The notes: generated by a model from the sequence alone, not told the origin. Numbered from the stretch's first letter, positions 14,446 through 24,481 are shown. The stretch is DNA of 64,000 nt from Oscillospiraceae bacterium (GCA_021770845.1 JAETQF010000003.1:82006-146005); one strand, 5' to 3'. Program-made: numbers and translations.

Positions 14446-15639
14446 TTACGCCAGCGCCGCGGTGTCCAGCGCGATCATCAGCTCCTCGTTGGTGGGGATG
14501 AGCAGCACCTTCACCTTGGAGTCGATGGCGGAGATGATGGCCTCCTTGCCCCGGACGTTGTTGGCGTCCGCGTCCATCTTGATGCCCATGAACTCCAGGC
14601 CGGAGGCGATGGCCATGCGCTGCTGGCCGTCGTTCTCGCCCACGCCGGCGGTGAAGATGACGGCGTCCACCCCGCCCATGGCGGCGGCATAGGCCCCGAT
14701 GTACTTCTTCACGCCGTAGCTGAACATATCCAGGGCCAGGGCCGCCCGGGTGTTGCCCTGCTCGGCGGCGGAGCCCAGATCCCGGAAGTCGGACGACACG
14801 CCGGACACGCCCTGCACGCCGGACTTCTTGTTCAGCACGTTGAGCATCTCCTTGATGTCCATGTTGTACTTGTTCATCAGGAACTCCAGGATGCCCGCGT
14901 CCAGGTCGCCGGAGCGGGTGCCCATGGGCAGGCCGGCCAGGGGGGTGAAGCCCATGGAGGTGTCCACGCTCTTGCCGTGGCACACGGCGGCGATGGACGA
15001 GCCGTTGCCCAGGTGGCAGGAGATGAGCTTCAGGGACTCGATGGGCTTGCCCAGCATATCCGCCGCCCGCTGGGTGACGTATTTGTGGCTGGTGCCGTGG
15101 AAGCCGTAGCGGCGCACCTTGTCCTTCTCGTAGTACTCATAGGGCAGGGCGTAGGTGTAGGCCACCGGGGGCATGGTCTGGTGGAAGGCGGTGTCGAACA
15201 CGGCCACCTGGGGCACGTCGGGGCCCATGACCTTGGTGCACGCCTTGATGCCGGTGATGTTGGCGGGGTTGTGCAGGGGGGCCAGGGGGATGCACGCCTC
15301 CATGGCGGCCATCACCTTGTCGTCGATCTTCACGGAGGAGGCGAAGGTCTCGCCGCCGTGAACCACCCGGTGGCCCACCGCCTCGATCTCCTTCATGGAG
15401 CCCACCACGCCGTTGGCGGGATCCACCAGGGCGTCCAGCACGGCCTGGATGGCCTCGGAATGGGTGGGCATGGCCACGTCCCTGGCGTCGATGGTCTCCT
15501 TGCCGGGGGCCTTGTAGGTGAACTTGCCGTCGATGCCGATGCGCTCGCACAGGCCCTTGGCCAGCACTTCCTGCGTGTTGGTGTCCAGCAGCTGGTACTT
15601 CAGGGACGAGCTGCCGGCGTTGATTACCAGAACTTTCAT
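14446..15639 (-). CDS. ackA: Acetate kinase
   Basis: 397-aa ASKHA-fold kinase interconverting acetyl phosphate + ADP and acetate + ATP, the ATP-yielding step of acetate fermentation. Motifs: the N-terminal [45 protein letters not shown] and [13 protein letters not shown] start at ATG 15639 (MKVLVI) with AAAGGAG upstream; a GTG three codons earlier is possible. No pta gene is adjacent. Confidence 0.97.
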   Translation of the reverse strand: MKVLVINAGSSSLKYQLLDTNTQEVLAKGLCERIGIDGKFTYKAPGKETIDARDVAMPTHSEAIQAVLDALVDPANGVVGSMKEIEAVGHRVVHGGETFASSVKIDDKVMAAMEACIPLAPLHNPANITGIKACTKVMGPDVPQVAVFDTAFHQTMPPVAYTYALPYEYYEKDKVRRYGFHGTSHKYVTQRAADMLGKPIESLKLISCHLGNGSSIAAVCHGKSVDTSMGFTPLAGLPMGTRSGDLDAGILEFLMNKYNMDIKEMLNVLNKKSGVQGVSGVSSDFRDLGSAAEQGNTRAALALDMFSYGVKKYIGAYAAAMGGVDAVIFTAGVGENDGQQRMAIASGLEFMGIKMDADANNVRGKEAIISAIDSKVKVLLIPTNEELMIALDTAALA

Positions 15640-15798
15640 GTTCCGCACTCCTTTGAATCGTGATGCTTTGCAGAGACGATCCGCACAACCCTCTCTCCAC
15701 GGAATTATGCGGTTTTACTTTACTTCGACCGGCCTTTTGGATTATAATACCCGCAGGCGGCCGAAGGGGACGAATCGAATTCGCCCCATACCGGACAT

Positions 15799-15827
15799 AT
15801 TATACTACGGAGGCCGGAATATCGCAA
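15799..15827 (-). promoter_or_regulatory. Probable ackA promoter
   Basis: Minus strand TTGCGA (15827-15822), 17-bp spacer, TATAAT (15804-15799), giving a leader of about 150 nt. On the plus strand another TATAAT (15743-15748) with TTTACT upstream could serve tmcAL. The 238-bp ackA-tmcAL gap holds no ORF I would support. Confidence 0.6.
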
Positions 15828-15877
15828 GTATTTTTCTCAATTTTGCCAAAGAGAGTCTGCGGAAAGGGGGATGGGCC

Positions 15878-16999
15878 ATGGATGTAGTGGGAATTGTGGC
15901 GGAATATAACCCCTTCCACGGCGGGCACGCCTACCAGATCGCCCAGACCCGGAAGCTGCTGGGGGAGTGCGCGGTGGTGTGCGTGATGAGCGGACACTTC
16001 GTCCAGCGGGGGGAGTGCGCCGTGCTGGACAAGTGGGCCAGGGCCCGCTGGGCCCTGGAGGGGGGCGCGGATCTGGTGCTGGAGCTGCCCACGGTATGGG
16101 CGGCGTCCTCGGCGGAGTCTTTTGCCCGGGGGGCCATCGCTGTTTTAGCGGCCGCCGGCGTCGTCACCCACCTGTCCTTTGGCAGCGAGCGGGGCGATGT
16201 GGACGCCCTCCGGCGGGTGGCGGCCTGTTTGGACAGCCCCCGGTATCCCGACGCGCTGCGACGGTTTCTGGATCAGGGGCTGCCCTTCGCCGCCTGCCGT
16301 CAGGCGGCGGTGGACGAGCTGCTGGGGCCCGGGCTGGCCCAATTGCTGGCCCAGCCAAACAACAATCTTGGGATCGAGTATATCCGGGCGCTGAACGCCG
16401 CGAAAAGCGGAGTCCGGCCCATTGCCATCCCCCGGGCGGGGGCGGGGCATGACGGGGGAGAGCACCCGGACTACCCCTCCGCCTCCTTTGTGCGGGGGGA
16501 GATGCTGTCCGGGCGGCTTCCGGCGGACAACCCCGCCAGCCTGAAGTGGGGGGAGCGGTGGGCGCTGGGCCGCCTGCGCGTTCTGGACGAGGAGGACTTC
16601 GCCGCCCTGCCCGACTGCGGGGAGGGGTTGTCCCACCGCTTGTACCGGGCGGCGCGGCAGGGGCGGACGCTGGAGGAGGTCTATGAGCTGGCCAAGACCA
16701 AGCGGTACGCCCACGCCCGCATCCGGCGGGCTGTCCTGTGGGCCGCCCTGGGCCTGAGGGCGGGGGACAGGCCGGACAAGCCCCCCTATCTCCGGGTGCT
16801 GGGGGCCAACGAACGGGGGCGGACGCTCCTGCGGGAGATGAAGGGAAAGGCCGCCCTGCCCGTGATCACCAAGCCCGCCCACGGACGGGGGATCCCCCTG
16901 CTGGAGCTGGAGGGGCGGTGCACCGACCTATACCAGCTGTGCCGCCGGGAACCCGGGCCCTGCGGCCTGGAGTGGACGACGAACCCGGTGATGCTGTAA
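15878..16999 (+). CDS. tmcAL: tRNA(Met) cytidine acetate ligase TmcAL
   Basis: 373-aa nucleotidyltransferase-like enzyme that in B. subtilis makes N4-acetylcytidine at the elongator tRNA-Met wobble base using acetate and ATP. The HxGH nucleotide-binding motif is in GIVAEYNPFHGGHAYQI; VMSGHFVQRGECAVLDKW and LAQPNNNLGIEYIRAL are family-typical. The start is ATG 15878; a nearby ATG at 15871 is out of frame. It is next to ackA, and the shared substrate acetate may be coincidental. Length is slightly short for the family. Confidence 0.93.
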   Translation: MDVVGIVAEYNPFHGGHAYQIAQTRKLLGECAVVCVMSGHFVQRGECAVLDKWARARWALEGGADLVLELPTVWAASSAESFARGAIAVLAAAGVVTHLSFGSERGDVDALRRVAACLDSPRYPDALRRFLDQGLPFAACRQAAVDELLGPGLAQLLAQPNNNLGIEYIRALNAAKSGVRPIAIPRAGAGHDGGEHPDYPSASFVRGEMLSGRLPADNPASLKWGERWALGRLRVLDEEDFAALPDCGEGLSHRLYRAARQGRTLEEVYELAKTKRYAHARIRRAVLWAALGLRAGDRPDKPPYLRVLGANERGRTLLREMKGKAALPVITKPAHGRGIPLLELEGRCTDLYQLCRREPGPCGLEWTTNPVML

Positions 17000-17026
17000 T
17001 CTTTTTACGGAAAGGAAGTTTGTGAT

Positions 17027-18244
17027 ATGCGCGCTTACGAACGCCTGCTGAAGTATGTGAAGGTCAACACCCAGTCCTCGGAGGAGACGGGGGTCACTCC
17101 CTCCACCCCCGGCCAGTGGGAGCTGGCCCGGCTGCTGGTGGACGAGCTGACCGAGCTGGGGCTGGAGAATCCCTCCGTCAACCAGTTCTGCACCGTCACC
17201 GCCTGGCTGCCCGCCACCCCGGGGCTGGAGCACGCCCCCGCCCTGGGCCTGCTGGCCCACCTGGACACCGCCCCCGCCTTCTCCGGGAAGGACGTGAACC
17301 CCATCGTCCATGAGCACTATGACGGCGGCGACATCGTTCTGCCCAAGGAGGGCCGGGTGATCCGGGCGGCCGACTTCCCCTGGCTGTCCCGCCTCCAGGG
17401 CAAGACCGTCATCACCGCCGACGGCTCCACCCTCTTAGGGGCGGACGACAAGGCGGGCATCGCGGAGATCGTCACCCTGTGCGAGCGGCTCATCGCCGAA
17501 CAGATCCCCCACGGGCGGCTGTGCATCGCCTTCACCCCCGACGAGGAGATCGGCGAGGGCCCCGACCACTTCGACGTGGCCGCCTTCGGGGCAAAGTACG
17601 CCTACACCGTGGACGGCTCCACCCCCGGCGTCATCGCCTACGAGAACTTCAACGCCGCCTCCGCGGTGGTGGACATCACCGGCGTGTCCGTCCACCCCGG
17701 CGCGGCCAAGGGGATCATGGAGAACGCCCTGCTCATCGCCCAGGAGTTCAACGCCCTGCTGCCGGCGGACGCCGTTCCCGGCAAGACCGAGGGCTATGAG
17801 GGCTTCTTCCACCTGGATGCGCTGAACGGCACCGCCGCCGCCTGCCGGATGGAGTATATCGTCCGGGATCACGACAAGGGCGAGTTCACGGTAAAGCAGG
17901 GGCTGATGAAGCGGGCCGCCGCCCAGGTGCAGGCCGCCCACCCCACCGCCAGGATCGAGCTGACCCTGACGGACAGCTACTACAACATGAAGGAGAAGCT
18001 GGCGGACTGTATGCACTTGGTGGACAACGCCAACAAGGCGGCGGAGCTGGCGGGACTCACCCCCGCCGCCGAGGCCATCCGGGGCGGCACCGACGGGGCA
18101 CGGCTCAGCTTTATGGGCCTGCCCTGCCCCAATTTGGGCACCGGGGGCTATAACTTCCACGGGCCCCTGGAGCTGTGCTGCGCGGAGGAGATGGACACGG
18201 TGGTGGACATCCTGCGGAACATTGTCCGGCTGTACGCGGAATGA
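17027..18244 (+). CDS. pepT: Peptidase T (tripeptide aminopeptidase)
   Basis: 405-aa M20-family zinc aminopeptidase that removes N-terminal residues from tripeptides in the cytoplasm. Metal-site motifs: LGLLAHLDTAP, TLLGADDKAGIAEIV, AFTPDEEIGEGPDHFD, YTVDGSTPG and the late RGGTDGARLSFMGLPCPN. The dimerisation insert sits between about residues 205 and 315. The RBS AAAGGAAG precedes ATG 17027, 27 bp after tmcAL, so the two may be cotranscribed. Confidence 0.96.
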   Translation: MRAYERLLKYVKVNTQSSEETGVTPSTPGQWELARLLVDELTELGLENPSVNQFCTVTAWLPATPGLEHAPALGLLAHLDTAPAFSGKDVNPIVHEHYDGGDIVLPKEGRVIRAADFPWLSRLQGKTVITADGSTLLGADDKAGIAEIVTLCERLIAEQIPHGRLCIAFTPDEEIGEGPDHFDVAAFGAKYAYTVDGSTPGVIAYENFNAASAVVDITGVSVHPGAAKGIMENALLIAQEFNALLPADAVPGKTEGYEGFFHLDALNGTAAACRMEYIVRDHDKGEFTVKQGLMKRAAAQVQAAHPTARIELTLTDSYYNMKEKLADCMHLVDNANKAAELAGLTPAAEAIRGGTDGARLSFMGLPCPNLGTGGYNFHGPLELCCAEEMDTVVDILRNIVRLYAE

Positions 18245-18327
18245 TTCACAGTTTATTGATTATTTTCCCAGCGGGAAGGGCTATAATTACCCAATAACCC
18301 AGTCCTCATAAGGAGGGAGTTCCCTTG

Positions 18328-19227
18328 ATGTACCGAAATGACCACTACGGCCCCATCGACAAATTCTGCTCCCGGCACCCCAGGTTCGGCGTGCCCAACC
18401 TGATGATGTACATCGCCTTGGCCCAGGTCGCTGTGTTCTTTGTGGATCTGCTCTTTCGGGGCTGGGGCAGCGGCGTTTTGTGCTTCTGGGGCCCGGATAT
18501 CCTCCGGGGGCAGGTGTGGCGGCTGTTCACCTTTGTGCTGGTGCCCAACAGCGGCAACCCCTTCTATCTGCTGCTGGGCTGCTATTTCTACTACTGGATC
18601 GGCTCCATGTTGGAGCGGGAGTGGGGCACCGCCAAGTTCAGCCTGTTCTACCTCAGCGGCATTGTGCTGTCCGCCATCCTGGCCATCATCCTCACATTGA
18701 TCAACCCGAGAATGGCCGCGGCCCTGGAGCAGATCGGCCTGTCCTACGTAAACCTGGGCTATTACCTGAACCTGTCCATCTTCCTGGTCATCGCCACGCT
18801 GTACGGCGAGATGCAGGTGCTGCTGTTCTTCATCATCCCGATCAAGATGAAGTGGATGGCCATCATCGATGTGGCGCTGATCCTGGTGGAGGTGGTGCAG
18901 TACGCCCAGGGCGGGTTCTGGCTCTTTGCCCTGGCGCCCCTGGCCAGCTTTATCAACTACTTCATCTTCACCTGGCCCTTCTGGTCGATGAAGCTGGGCT
19001 TCGTCCGCCGACGTGCGGATCCCCAGGTGATCAACTTCAAGAAGGCCCAGAAGCAGGCCCGGAAAAAGGCCCAGGAGACGGGGGGCTACCTCCACAAGTG
19101 CGCGGTGTGCGGGATTACGGATCAGGACGACCCCAACATGGAGTTCCGCTACTGCTCCAAGTGCGACGGGTACTACTGCTACTGTGCCAACCACATCAAC
19201 AACCATATCCACATTCATGAGGATTGA
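18328..19227 (+). CDS. Rhomboid-like membrane protein with C-terminal zinc ribbon, catalytic Ser absent
   Basis: 299-aa protein with about six membrane helices and the rhomboid layout: WRLFTFVLVPN (L1 loop), YWIGSMLEREWGTAKFSLFY (TM2 and following loop), LLFFIIPIKMKWMA. The catalytic GxSG of active rhomboid proteases is not present, and the TM2 HxxxN is replaced, so it is probably a pseudoprotease. The C-terminal 60 residues are basic and end in a zinc-ribbon-like CxxC...CxxC (CAVCGI, YCSKCDGYYCYC) plus a His-rich tail. The start is ATG 18328 with AAGGAGGG; a TTG precedes it. Function unknown. Confidence 0.8.
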   Translation: MYRNDHYGPIDKFCSRHPRFGVPNLMMYIALAQVAVFFVDLLFRGWGSGVLCFWGPDILRGQVWRLFTFVLVPNSGNPFYLLLGCYFYYWIGSMLEREWGTAKFSLFYLSGIVLSAILAIILTLINPRMAAALEQIGLSYVNLGYYLNLSIFLVIATLYGEMQVLLFFIIPIKMKWMAIIDVALILVEVVQYAQGGFWLFALAPLASFINYFIFTWPFWSMKLGFVRRRADPQVINFKKAQKQARKKAQETGGYLHKCAVCGITDQDDPNMEFRYCSKCDGYYCYCANHINNHIHIHED

Positions 19228-19230
19228 GGG

Positions 19231-19255
19231 AGCCCCCCGCCGCCGGCGGGGGGCT
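19231..19255 (+). terminator. Terminator of the rhomboid-like gene
   Basis: AGCCCCCCGCC (19231-19241) pairs with GGCGGGGGGCT (19245-19255) just after the stop codon; the T-run is short (CTCTTAC). A second hairpin at 19280-19314 lies 25 bp downstream. Confidence 0.7.
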
Positions 19256-19279
19256 CTTACACTTGCCGGGATTGGCGTG

Positions 19280-19314
19280 AAGGGCCCCCGCGGTCATAGA
19301 CCGCGGGGGCCCTT
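19280..19314. terminator. Second hairpin terminator, serving the glycosyltransferase gene
   Basis: Perfect 15-bp arms AAGGGCCCCCGCGGT (19280-19294) and ACCGCGGGGGCCCTT (19300-19314) with a 5-nt loop, followed by TTCTG on the plus strand and T-rich on the minus. It lies between convergent genes. Confidence 0.8.
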
Positions 19315-19340
19315 TCTGCCTCCCCCACGGGGGAGGCTTT

Positions 19341-20906
19341 TCATTCCCAATACGCGACGGCGTAGCAGCCGTACCTGTCCACGGCGAACCCCGCCTGTGC
19401 CAGCTCGTCCGCCCAGTCCCCGTCCTCCACCAGGTAGACGCAGGCCGGGTCGGGCTCCCCCAGCCCGGTGAGGAACCGGAACCGGCCGAAGCCCTCCACG
19501 TCCAAAAAGGCGCTGGGGTAGTTTTTGTAGGTGACCGTCTCCCGGTACTCCTCCGGATCCTGGCCGCAGTCAAACAGCACCCGGGCGTAGTTGGCCCCCC
19601 GGGCCACCCGGATTTCCCCCTCATGGGCCAGGGCCGCCTCCACCGCCTGCTCCAGCCCGGCGCCGAAGTGGGCCCGGGACTGCTGGGCGTAGTCGGTGAA
19701 GTAATAGCCCGCGAACCGGAGGAACAGCGCCCCGAAGATCAGCAGGGGCACCAGCAGCGCCCGCAGGTCGAAGCCGCACAGCCACCGCGCCCCCAGCGCC
19801 GTCAGCAGCACCACCGGGATCCACAGGGTATTCACCCGGTTCACGTTGGCGTCCAGGGTCAGCCCCTGCAAGATCCCCGCCAGCAGCTGGATCAGCAGGA
19901 AGGCGGCGGGCCGCAGTTCCCGGCGGGACAGGCCCTCCACCGTCTCCCGGACGGCCCACACCAGCCCCGCCAGAGCCAGGGGCAGGGCGCCGAAGTAGAA
20001 CAGCCCGAACCGATCCGTCCCGTTCCACAGCAGCCCGTCCCCCTGGCGCAGCACCAGGGACAGCAGGTTGGCGGCGTGCTCCGGGATCCGGGACAGGGAG
20101 AACTCGCTGTCCCGCATCACCACTAATTTGGGGACGGTGAAGGGGCCCAGGCGCAGCTCGGGCAGCAGGCCCCAGTTCACCAGCAGGAACAGCACCAGCG
20201 GCAGGGCCAGCGCCAGCAGCACCGCCGCCGCCCCCAGCAGCCACGCCCCCTTTCGGCCCGGTCGGCGCAGCTTGCCGCACCAGAAGCCGTACCCCGCCTG
20301 AAGCAGCAGGATCAGGGGCACGAAGGGCCAGATGGCGGCGTAGCAGTACAGGGACAGCCCGTACATCAGGGCGGACAGGGGGAGCCAGCGGCAGTCCTCC
20401 AGCCCCCGCAGGAAGAAGTACAGCCCGAACAGCAGGAAGCCCGGGGCCAGGTTGGACTCCAGTCCCCACCGGGACAGCATCACGTGCCACGGGCACACCG
20501 CCAGCAGGAACAGGCCGCACAGACCCGCCCACTTGTCCGCCGTCCGCTTGCCCACGCCGTAGGCGGCGGGCAGGGACAGCAGGGACACGATAAGCTGGGG
20601 CAGCCGCACCGCCAGGGTTGTCCGGCCCAGCAGGGCAAGGCAGGGGATCATGAGGCAGCTCTCCAGGGCATTCATGCCGCTGCCCCAGGCGGTGAGGTAC
20701 ACCGGCAGGGAATGGCCGAAGGAGTCCCGACCCGTGGTCAGCAGGCACCACGCCTCGTAGGCGGCGAAGGCCTCGTCCTGGTTCAGCCCCTCGGGAACCG
20801 CCCCGAACCGCCAGAGACGGAGGGCGGCCCCCACAAGCAGAAACAGCACCAGCAGCACACGGATCAGCCAGTCCTCCCCCTCCCGGGGGCGCGTGCGGCC
20901 TGTCAT
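19341..20906 (-). CDS. GT39/ArnT-like integral membrane glycosyltransferase
   Basis: 521-aa polytopic membrane protein. After a short cytoplasmic N-terminus the first helix (LIRVLLVLFLLVGAALRLWRF) leads to the first extracytoplasmic loop with the catalytic acidic pair in LNQDEAFAAYEAW, the defining motif of the PMT/ArnT superfamily. About ten further helices follow and a soluble C-terminal domain (about residues 430-521). Such enzymes use polyprenyl-phosphate sugars; acceptor and sugar are unknown. The start is ATG 20906 with AGGGAGGAT upstream. Monocistronic with a consensus-like promoter. Confidence 0.85.
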   Translation of the reverse strand: MTGRTRPREGEDWLIRVLLVLFLLVGAALRLWRFGAVPEGLNQDEAFAAYEAWCLLTTGRDSFGHSLPVYLTAWGSGMNALESCLMIPCLALLGRTTLAVRLPQLIVSLLSLPAAYGVGKRTADKWAGLCGLFLLAVCPWHVMLSRWGLESNLAPGFLLFGLYFFLRGLEDCRWLPLSALMYGLSLYCYAAIWPFVPLILLLQAGYGFWCGKLRRPGRKGAWLLGAAAVLLALALPLVLFLLVNWGLLPELRLGPFTVPKLVVMRDSEFSLSRIPEHAANLLSLVLRQGDGLLWNGTDRFGLFYFGALPLALAGLVWAVRETVEGLSRRELRPAAFLLIQLLAGILQGLTLDANVNRVNTLWIPVVLLTALGARWLCGFDLRALLVPLLIFGALFLRFAGYYFTDYAQQSRAHFGAGLEQAVEAALAHEGEIRVARGANYARVLFDCGQDPEEYRETVTYKNYPSAFLDVEGFGRFRFLTGLGEPDPACVYLVEDGDWADELAQAGFAVDRYGCYAVAYWE

Positions 20907-20970
20907 GGGCGATCCTCCCTTCCGCTGGGGGCGAATGCGAAATCTGGCCCGCCGCCCCACGTTTTTCCTT

Positions 20971-21000
20971 ATTATAAGGGGAATTCCGGCGGAATGTCAA
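20971..21000 (-). promoter_or_regulatory. Promoter of the GT39-like gene
   Basis: Minus strand TTGACA (21000-20995), 18-bp spacer, TATAAT (20976-20971). The feoA promoter in the same gap was not recognised, and I see no Fur-box-like palindrome. Confidence 0.75.
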
Positions 21001-21120
21001 GCCAACCGCCCCGGCCCGGGCGGCTTTCCCGCCAAAAGCGGGCACCCCGCCGCGGAGCCCGCCATAGGATATGGTGCAGGCCGTCCGCGGGGCGGCCCGC
21101 GCGGGAAAGGAGCATCCATT

Positions 21121-21390
21121 ATGTATGAGACATTGTGCCTGTCCGCCCTCCCCGAGGGGGAGAGCGCTTATGTGACCGAGGTAAACGCCGCGCCCGCCAT
21201 GGATCGGCGGCTCACCGACCTGGGGCTGGTGCGGGGCACCCGGGTGACCTGCGTGCTGAGAAGTCCGGCGGGGGATCCCTGCGCCTACCTGATCCGGGGG
21301 GCGCTCATCGCCCTGCGCCGCTCCGATGCGGAGGGGATCACCCTGGAGCGCCGCGCCCAGGAGCAGCCCGCCCGGGCGGTGGCCACATGA
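21121..21390 (+). CDS. feoA: Ferrous iron transport protein A
   Basis: 89-aa SH3-like FeoA, a small cytoplasmic partner of FeoB. Motifs: LPEGESAYVTEV, MDRRLTDLGLVRGTRVTCVL and YLIRGALIALRRSDAEGITL. The RBS GAAAGGAG precedes ATG 21121. The stop overlaps the feoB start (ATGA), so translation is coupled. Confidence 0.93.
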   Translation: MYETLCLSALPEGESAYVTEVNAAPAMDRRLTDLGLVRGTRVTCVLRSPAGDPCAYLIRGALIALRRSDAEGITLERRAQEQPARAVAT

Positions 21391-23204
21391 ACCGGGTGGC
21401 GCTGGCGGGTAACCCAAACGTAGGCAAGTCCACCCTGTTCAACGCGCTGACCGGGCTGCGGCAGCATACGGGGAACTGGGCCGGCAAAACGGTGGCCACC
21501 GCCCGGGGAAGCTATACCTATGAGGGGCAGGAGTACCAGCTCATCGACCTGCCCGGAACCTATTCCCTGGCCGCCCACTCCCAGGAGGAGGCGGTGGCCC
21601 GGGACTTCATCGAGAGCGGCCAGGCGGACGGGGTGGTGGTGGTGTGCGACGCCACCTGCCTGGAGCGGAACCTGATCCTGGTGCTCCAGGTGCTGGAGCT
21701 GACGGGGAAGGTGCTGGTGTGCGTCAACCTGATGGACGAGGCGGAGCGGCTGGGCGTCCAGGTGGATCTGCCCGCCCTGTCCCAGCGCTTAGGCGTGCCG
21801 GTGGTGGGCACCGCGGGAGGCCGCCAGGACGGCCTGGAGGAGCTGAAGAAGGCCATCGCCGCCCTGGTTTCCTCGGAGGCCCCCGCCGTGCCGGAACGGG
21901 CCCCGGCCGAGCGGGTCACCCTGGCGGAGCGGTACGCCGCCCAGGTGGTGCGTAGCCGTTCGGCCCAGCGCCTGCGCCGCCAGCGGCGGATCGACCGCTT
22001 ACTTACCTCCAAGGCCACCGGCATCCCGCTAATGCTGCTGCTGTTCGGGCTGGTGGTGTGGCTGACGGTGGCGGGGGCCAATTTCCCCTCCGCCCTGCTC
22101 ACCGAGCTGTTCGCCCGGATCGGCGCGGTGCTGGAGGGCTGGCTGGCGGGGGCTCCGGCGTGGCTGCGGGGGCTGCTGCTGGACGGGGTGTACCGGGTCA
22201 CCGCCTGGGTGGTGGCGGTGATGCTGCCCCCCATGGCCATCTTCTTCCCCCTGTTCACCCTGCTGGAGGATCTGGGCTACCTGCCCCGGGCGGCCTTCGT
22301 CATGGATCACGCCTTCCAGAGGGCCAAGACCTGCGGCAAGCAGTGCCTGACCATGTGTATGTCCCTGGGCTGCAACGCCTGCGGCGTCACCGGCTGCCGG
22401 ATCATCGACAGCCCCCGGGAGCGGCTCATTGCCATTCTCACCTCCTCCCTGGTGCCCTGCAACGGGAAGTTTCCCACCCTCATCGCCCTGATCACCATCT
22501 TCTTTGTGGGCGGGCGCACGGGGCTGCTGGCCTCGCTGGAGGGGGCGGCGCTGCTGCTGGGCACGCTGGTGCTGGGGGTGGCGGGGACGCTGGGCTGCTC
22601 CCGGCTGCTGTCCGCCACGGTGCTCAAGGGGGTGCCCTCCTCCTTTGCCCTGGAGCTGCCCCCCTTCCGGAAGCCCCGGGTGGGGCAGGTCATCGTCCGC
22701 TCCATGCTGGATCGCACCCTGTTTGTGCTGGGGCGGGCGGTGTCGGTGGCTGCCCCGGCGGGGGCGTTCATCTGGCTGATGGCCAACCTCACTGTGGGGG
22801 ACGCCTCCCTGCTGGCCCACTGCACCGGGTTCCTGGATCCCTTCGCCCGGCTGTTCGGGCTGGACGGGGTGATCCTGATGGCCTTCATTTTGGGCTGGCC
22901 CGCCAACGAGATCGTGCTGCCGGTGATGCTCATGGCCTATCTGGCCACGGGCAGCCTGGTGGAGTTCGACGATCTGGCGGCGCTGGGGGCGCTGCTGGGT
23001 GAGCACGGCTGGACATGGTTGACGGCGGTGTGCGCCATGCTGTTCTCCCTGTTCCACTGGCCCTGCTCCACCACCTGCCTGACCATTTACAAGGAGACGG
23101 GCAGCGTGAAGTGGACGGCGCTTTCCGTGGCGATCCCCACCGCCCTGGGGCTGGGGCTGTGCCTGGTGGTGAGCACAGCGGCCCGGCTGCTTGGGCTTGC
23201 GTAA
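21387..23204 (+). CDS. feoB: Ferrous iron transport protein B
   Basis: 605-aa Fe(II) transporter. The N-terminal G domain has G1 GNPNVGKST, G3 DLPGTYSL and G4 NLMDEAERLG. The membrane part has two Gate regions, with the metal-route cysteines in MSLGCNACGVTGCRI and SSLVPCNGKFPTL, and a third Cys-rich stretch SLFHWPCSTTCLTI near the C-terminus. It is at the short end for FeoB; the region between G domain and first membrane helix is compact. Followed by a strong terminator. Confidence 0.95.
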   Translation: MNRVALAGNPNVGKSTLFNALTGLRQHTGNWAGKTVATARGSYTYEGQEYQLIDLPGTYSLAAHSQEEAVARDFIESGQADGVVVVCDATCLERNLILVLQVLELTGKVLVCVNLMDEAERLGVQVDLPALSQRLGVPVVGTAGGRQDGLEELKKAIAALVSSEAPAVPERAPAERVTLAERYAAQVVRSRSAQRLRRQRRIDRLLTSKATGIPLMLLLFGLVVWLTVAGANFPSALLTELFARIGAVLEGWLAGAPAWLRGLLLDGVYRVTAWVVAVMLPPMAIFFPLFTLLEDLGYLPRAAFVMDHAFQRAKTCGKQCLTMCMSLGCNACGVTGCRIIDSPRERLIAILTSSLVPCNGKFPTLIALITIFFVGGRTGLLASLEGAALLLGTLVLGVAGTLGCSRLLSATVLKGVPSSFALELPPFRKPRVGQVIVRSMLDRTLFVLGRAVSVAAPAGAFIWLMANLTVGDASLLAHCTGFLDPFARLFGLDGVILMAFILGWPANEIVLPVMLMAYLATGSLVEFDDLAALGALLGEHGWTWLTAVCAMLFSLFHWPCSTTCLTIYKETGSVKWTALSVAIPTALGLGLCLVVSTAARLLGLA

Positions 23205-23241
23205 AAAACCCGCCGCCGGTCAGGAACCGGCGGCGGGTTTT
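23205..23241. terminator. Bidirectional terminator between feoB and metK
   Basis: AAAACCCGCCGCCGGT (23205-23220) and ACCGGCGGCGGGTTTT (23226-23241) are perfect arms around a 5-nt loop, with A and T runs on either side. Confidence 0.92.
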
Positions 23242-23252
23242 CGTTTAAAAGG

Positions 23253-24434
23253 TTACAGGGCGGCCTTGAGCTGATCCACCATGTCCAGCTTCTCCCAGGG
23301 GAGATCCAGATCCAGGCGGCCGAAGTGGCCGTAGGAGGCGATCTGCCGGTAGATGGGCCGGCGCAGGTTCAGCCGGTTGATGATGGCGGTGGGGCGCAGG
23401 TCGAACACCTTGTCCACGGCGGCCTCCAGCGCCTCGTCGGGCGCCTTGCCGGTGCCGAAGGTGTCCACCCGGACGGACACGGGCCGGGCCACCCCAATGG
23501 CGTAGGCCAGCTGCACCTGGCACTTGTCCGCCAGCCCCGCGGCCACCACGTTCTTTGCCACCCAGCGGGCGGCGTAGGCGGCGGATCTGTCCACCTTGGT
23601 GGGATCCTTGCCGGAGAAGGCGCCGCCGCCGTGGGGGGCGCTGCCGCCGTATGTATCCACGATGATCTTCCGCCCGGTGAGGCCGGAGTCCCCCTGGGGC
23701 CCGCCCACCACGAAGCGGCCGGTGGGGTTCACCAGGATGCGGGTATGCTCATCCAGCAGGGCGGCGGGGATGGTGGGCTTCACCACCAGCTCAATCATGT
23801 CCGCCCGGATCTGATCCAGGCTGGCCTCGGGGGCGTGCTGGGTGGACAGCACCACCGTGTCCACCCGGACGGGCTTGCCGTTTTCATCGTACTCCACGGT
23901 GACCTGGCTCTTGCCGTCGGGCCGCAGGTAGTCCACCAGCCCCTCCTTGCGCACCTGGGCCAGCCGCAGGGCCAGCTTGTGGGACAGGGAGATGGCCAGG
24001 GGCATCAGCTCCTCCGTCTCGGTGCAGGCGTAGCCGAACATCATGCCCTGATCCCCGGCGCCGTTGTCCAGGCCGTCGCTGAGCTGGCCCTCCTTGGCCT
24101 CCAGGGCCTTGTCCACGCCCAGGGCGATGTCGGGGGACTGCTCGTCGATGTTGGTGATGACGGCGCAGGAGTCGCCGTCGAAGCCGCCCTGGCCGTCCAC
24201 GTAGCCGATGTCCTTGACCACCTGACGGGCGATCTTGGGGATGTCCACATAGCAGGAGGTGGTGATCTCGCCCATGATGTGAATCAGGCCGGTGGAGACG
24301 GCGGTCTCACAGGCCACCCGGGCGTTGAGATCCTTCTCGATGATGGCGTCCAGGATGGCGTCGGAGATCTGATCGCACACCTTGTCGGGGTGGCCCTCGG
24401 TGACGGACTCAGAGGTGAATAGACGTTTTGCCAT
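23253..24434 (-). CDS. metK: S-adenosylmethionine synthetase
   Basis: 393-aa enzyme making SAM from methionine and ATP. Motifs: [30 protein letters not shown] and the glycine-rich [21 protein letters not shown] start at ATG 24434 (MAKRLFT) with AAAGGAG upstream; the longer in-frame reading runs through the riboswitch terminator. Expression is controlled by the SAM-I riboswitch directly upstream, so high SAM shuts the gene off. Confidence 0.97.
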   Translation of the reverse strand: MAKRLFTSESVTEGHPDKVCDQISDAILDAIIEKDLNARVACETAVSTGLIHIMGEITTSCYVDIPKIARQVVKDIGYVDGQGGFDGDSCAVITNIDEQSPDIALGVDKALEAKEGQLSDGLDNGAGDQGMMFGYACTETEELMPLAISLSHKLALRLAQVRKEGLVDYLRPDGKSQVTVEYDENGKPVRVDTVVLSTQHAPEASLDQIRADMIELVVKPTIPAALLDEHTRILVNPTGRFVVGGPQGDSGLTGRKIIVDTYGGSAPHGGGAFSGKDPTKVDRSAAYAARWVAKNVVAAGLADKCQVQLAYAIGVARPVSVRVDTFGTGKAPDEALEAAVDKVFDLRPTAIINRLNLRRPIYRQIASYGHFGRLDLDLPWEKLDMVDQLKAAL

Positions 24435-24481
24435 GATGTGTTTCTCCTTTCTGTTTTTGAGGGGAAATGAGGGGGATGAAA

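Noticed and set aside
21001..21120. Fur or iron box before feoA
   Set aside because: No recognisable palindrome of the Fur or DtxR type could be read in this gap.
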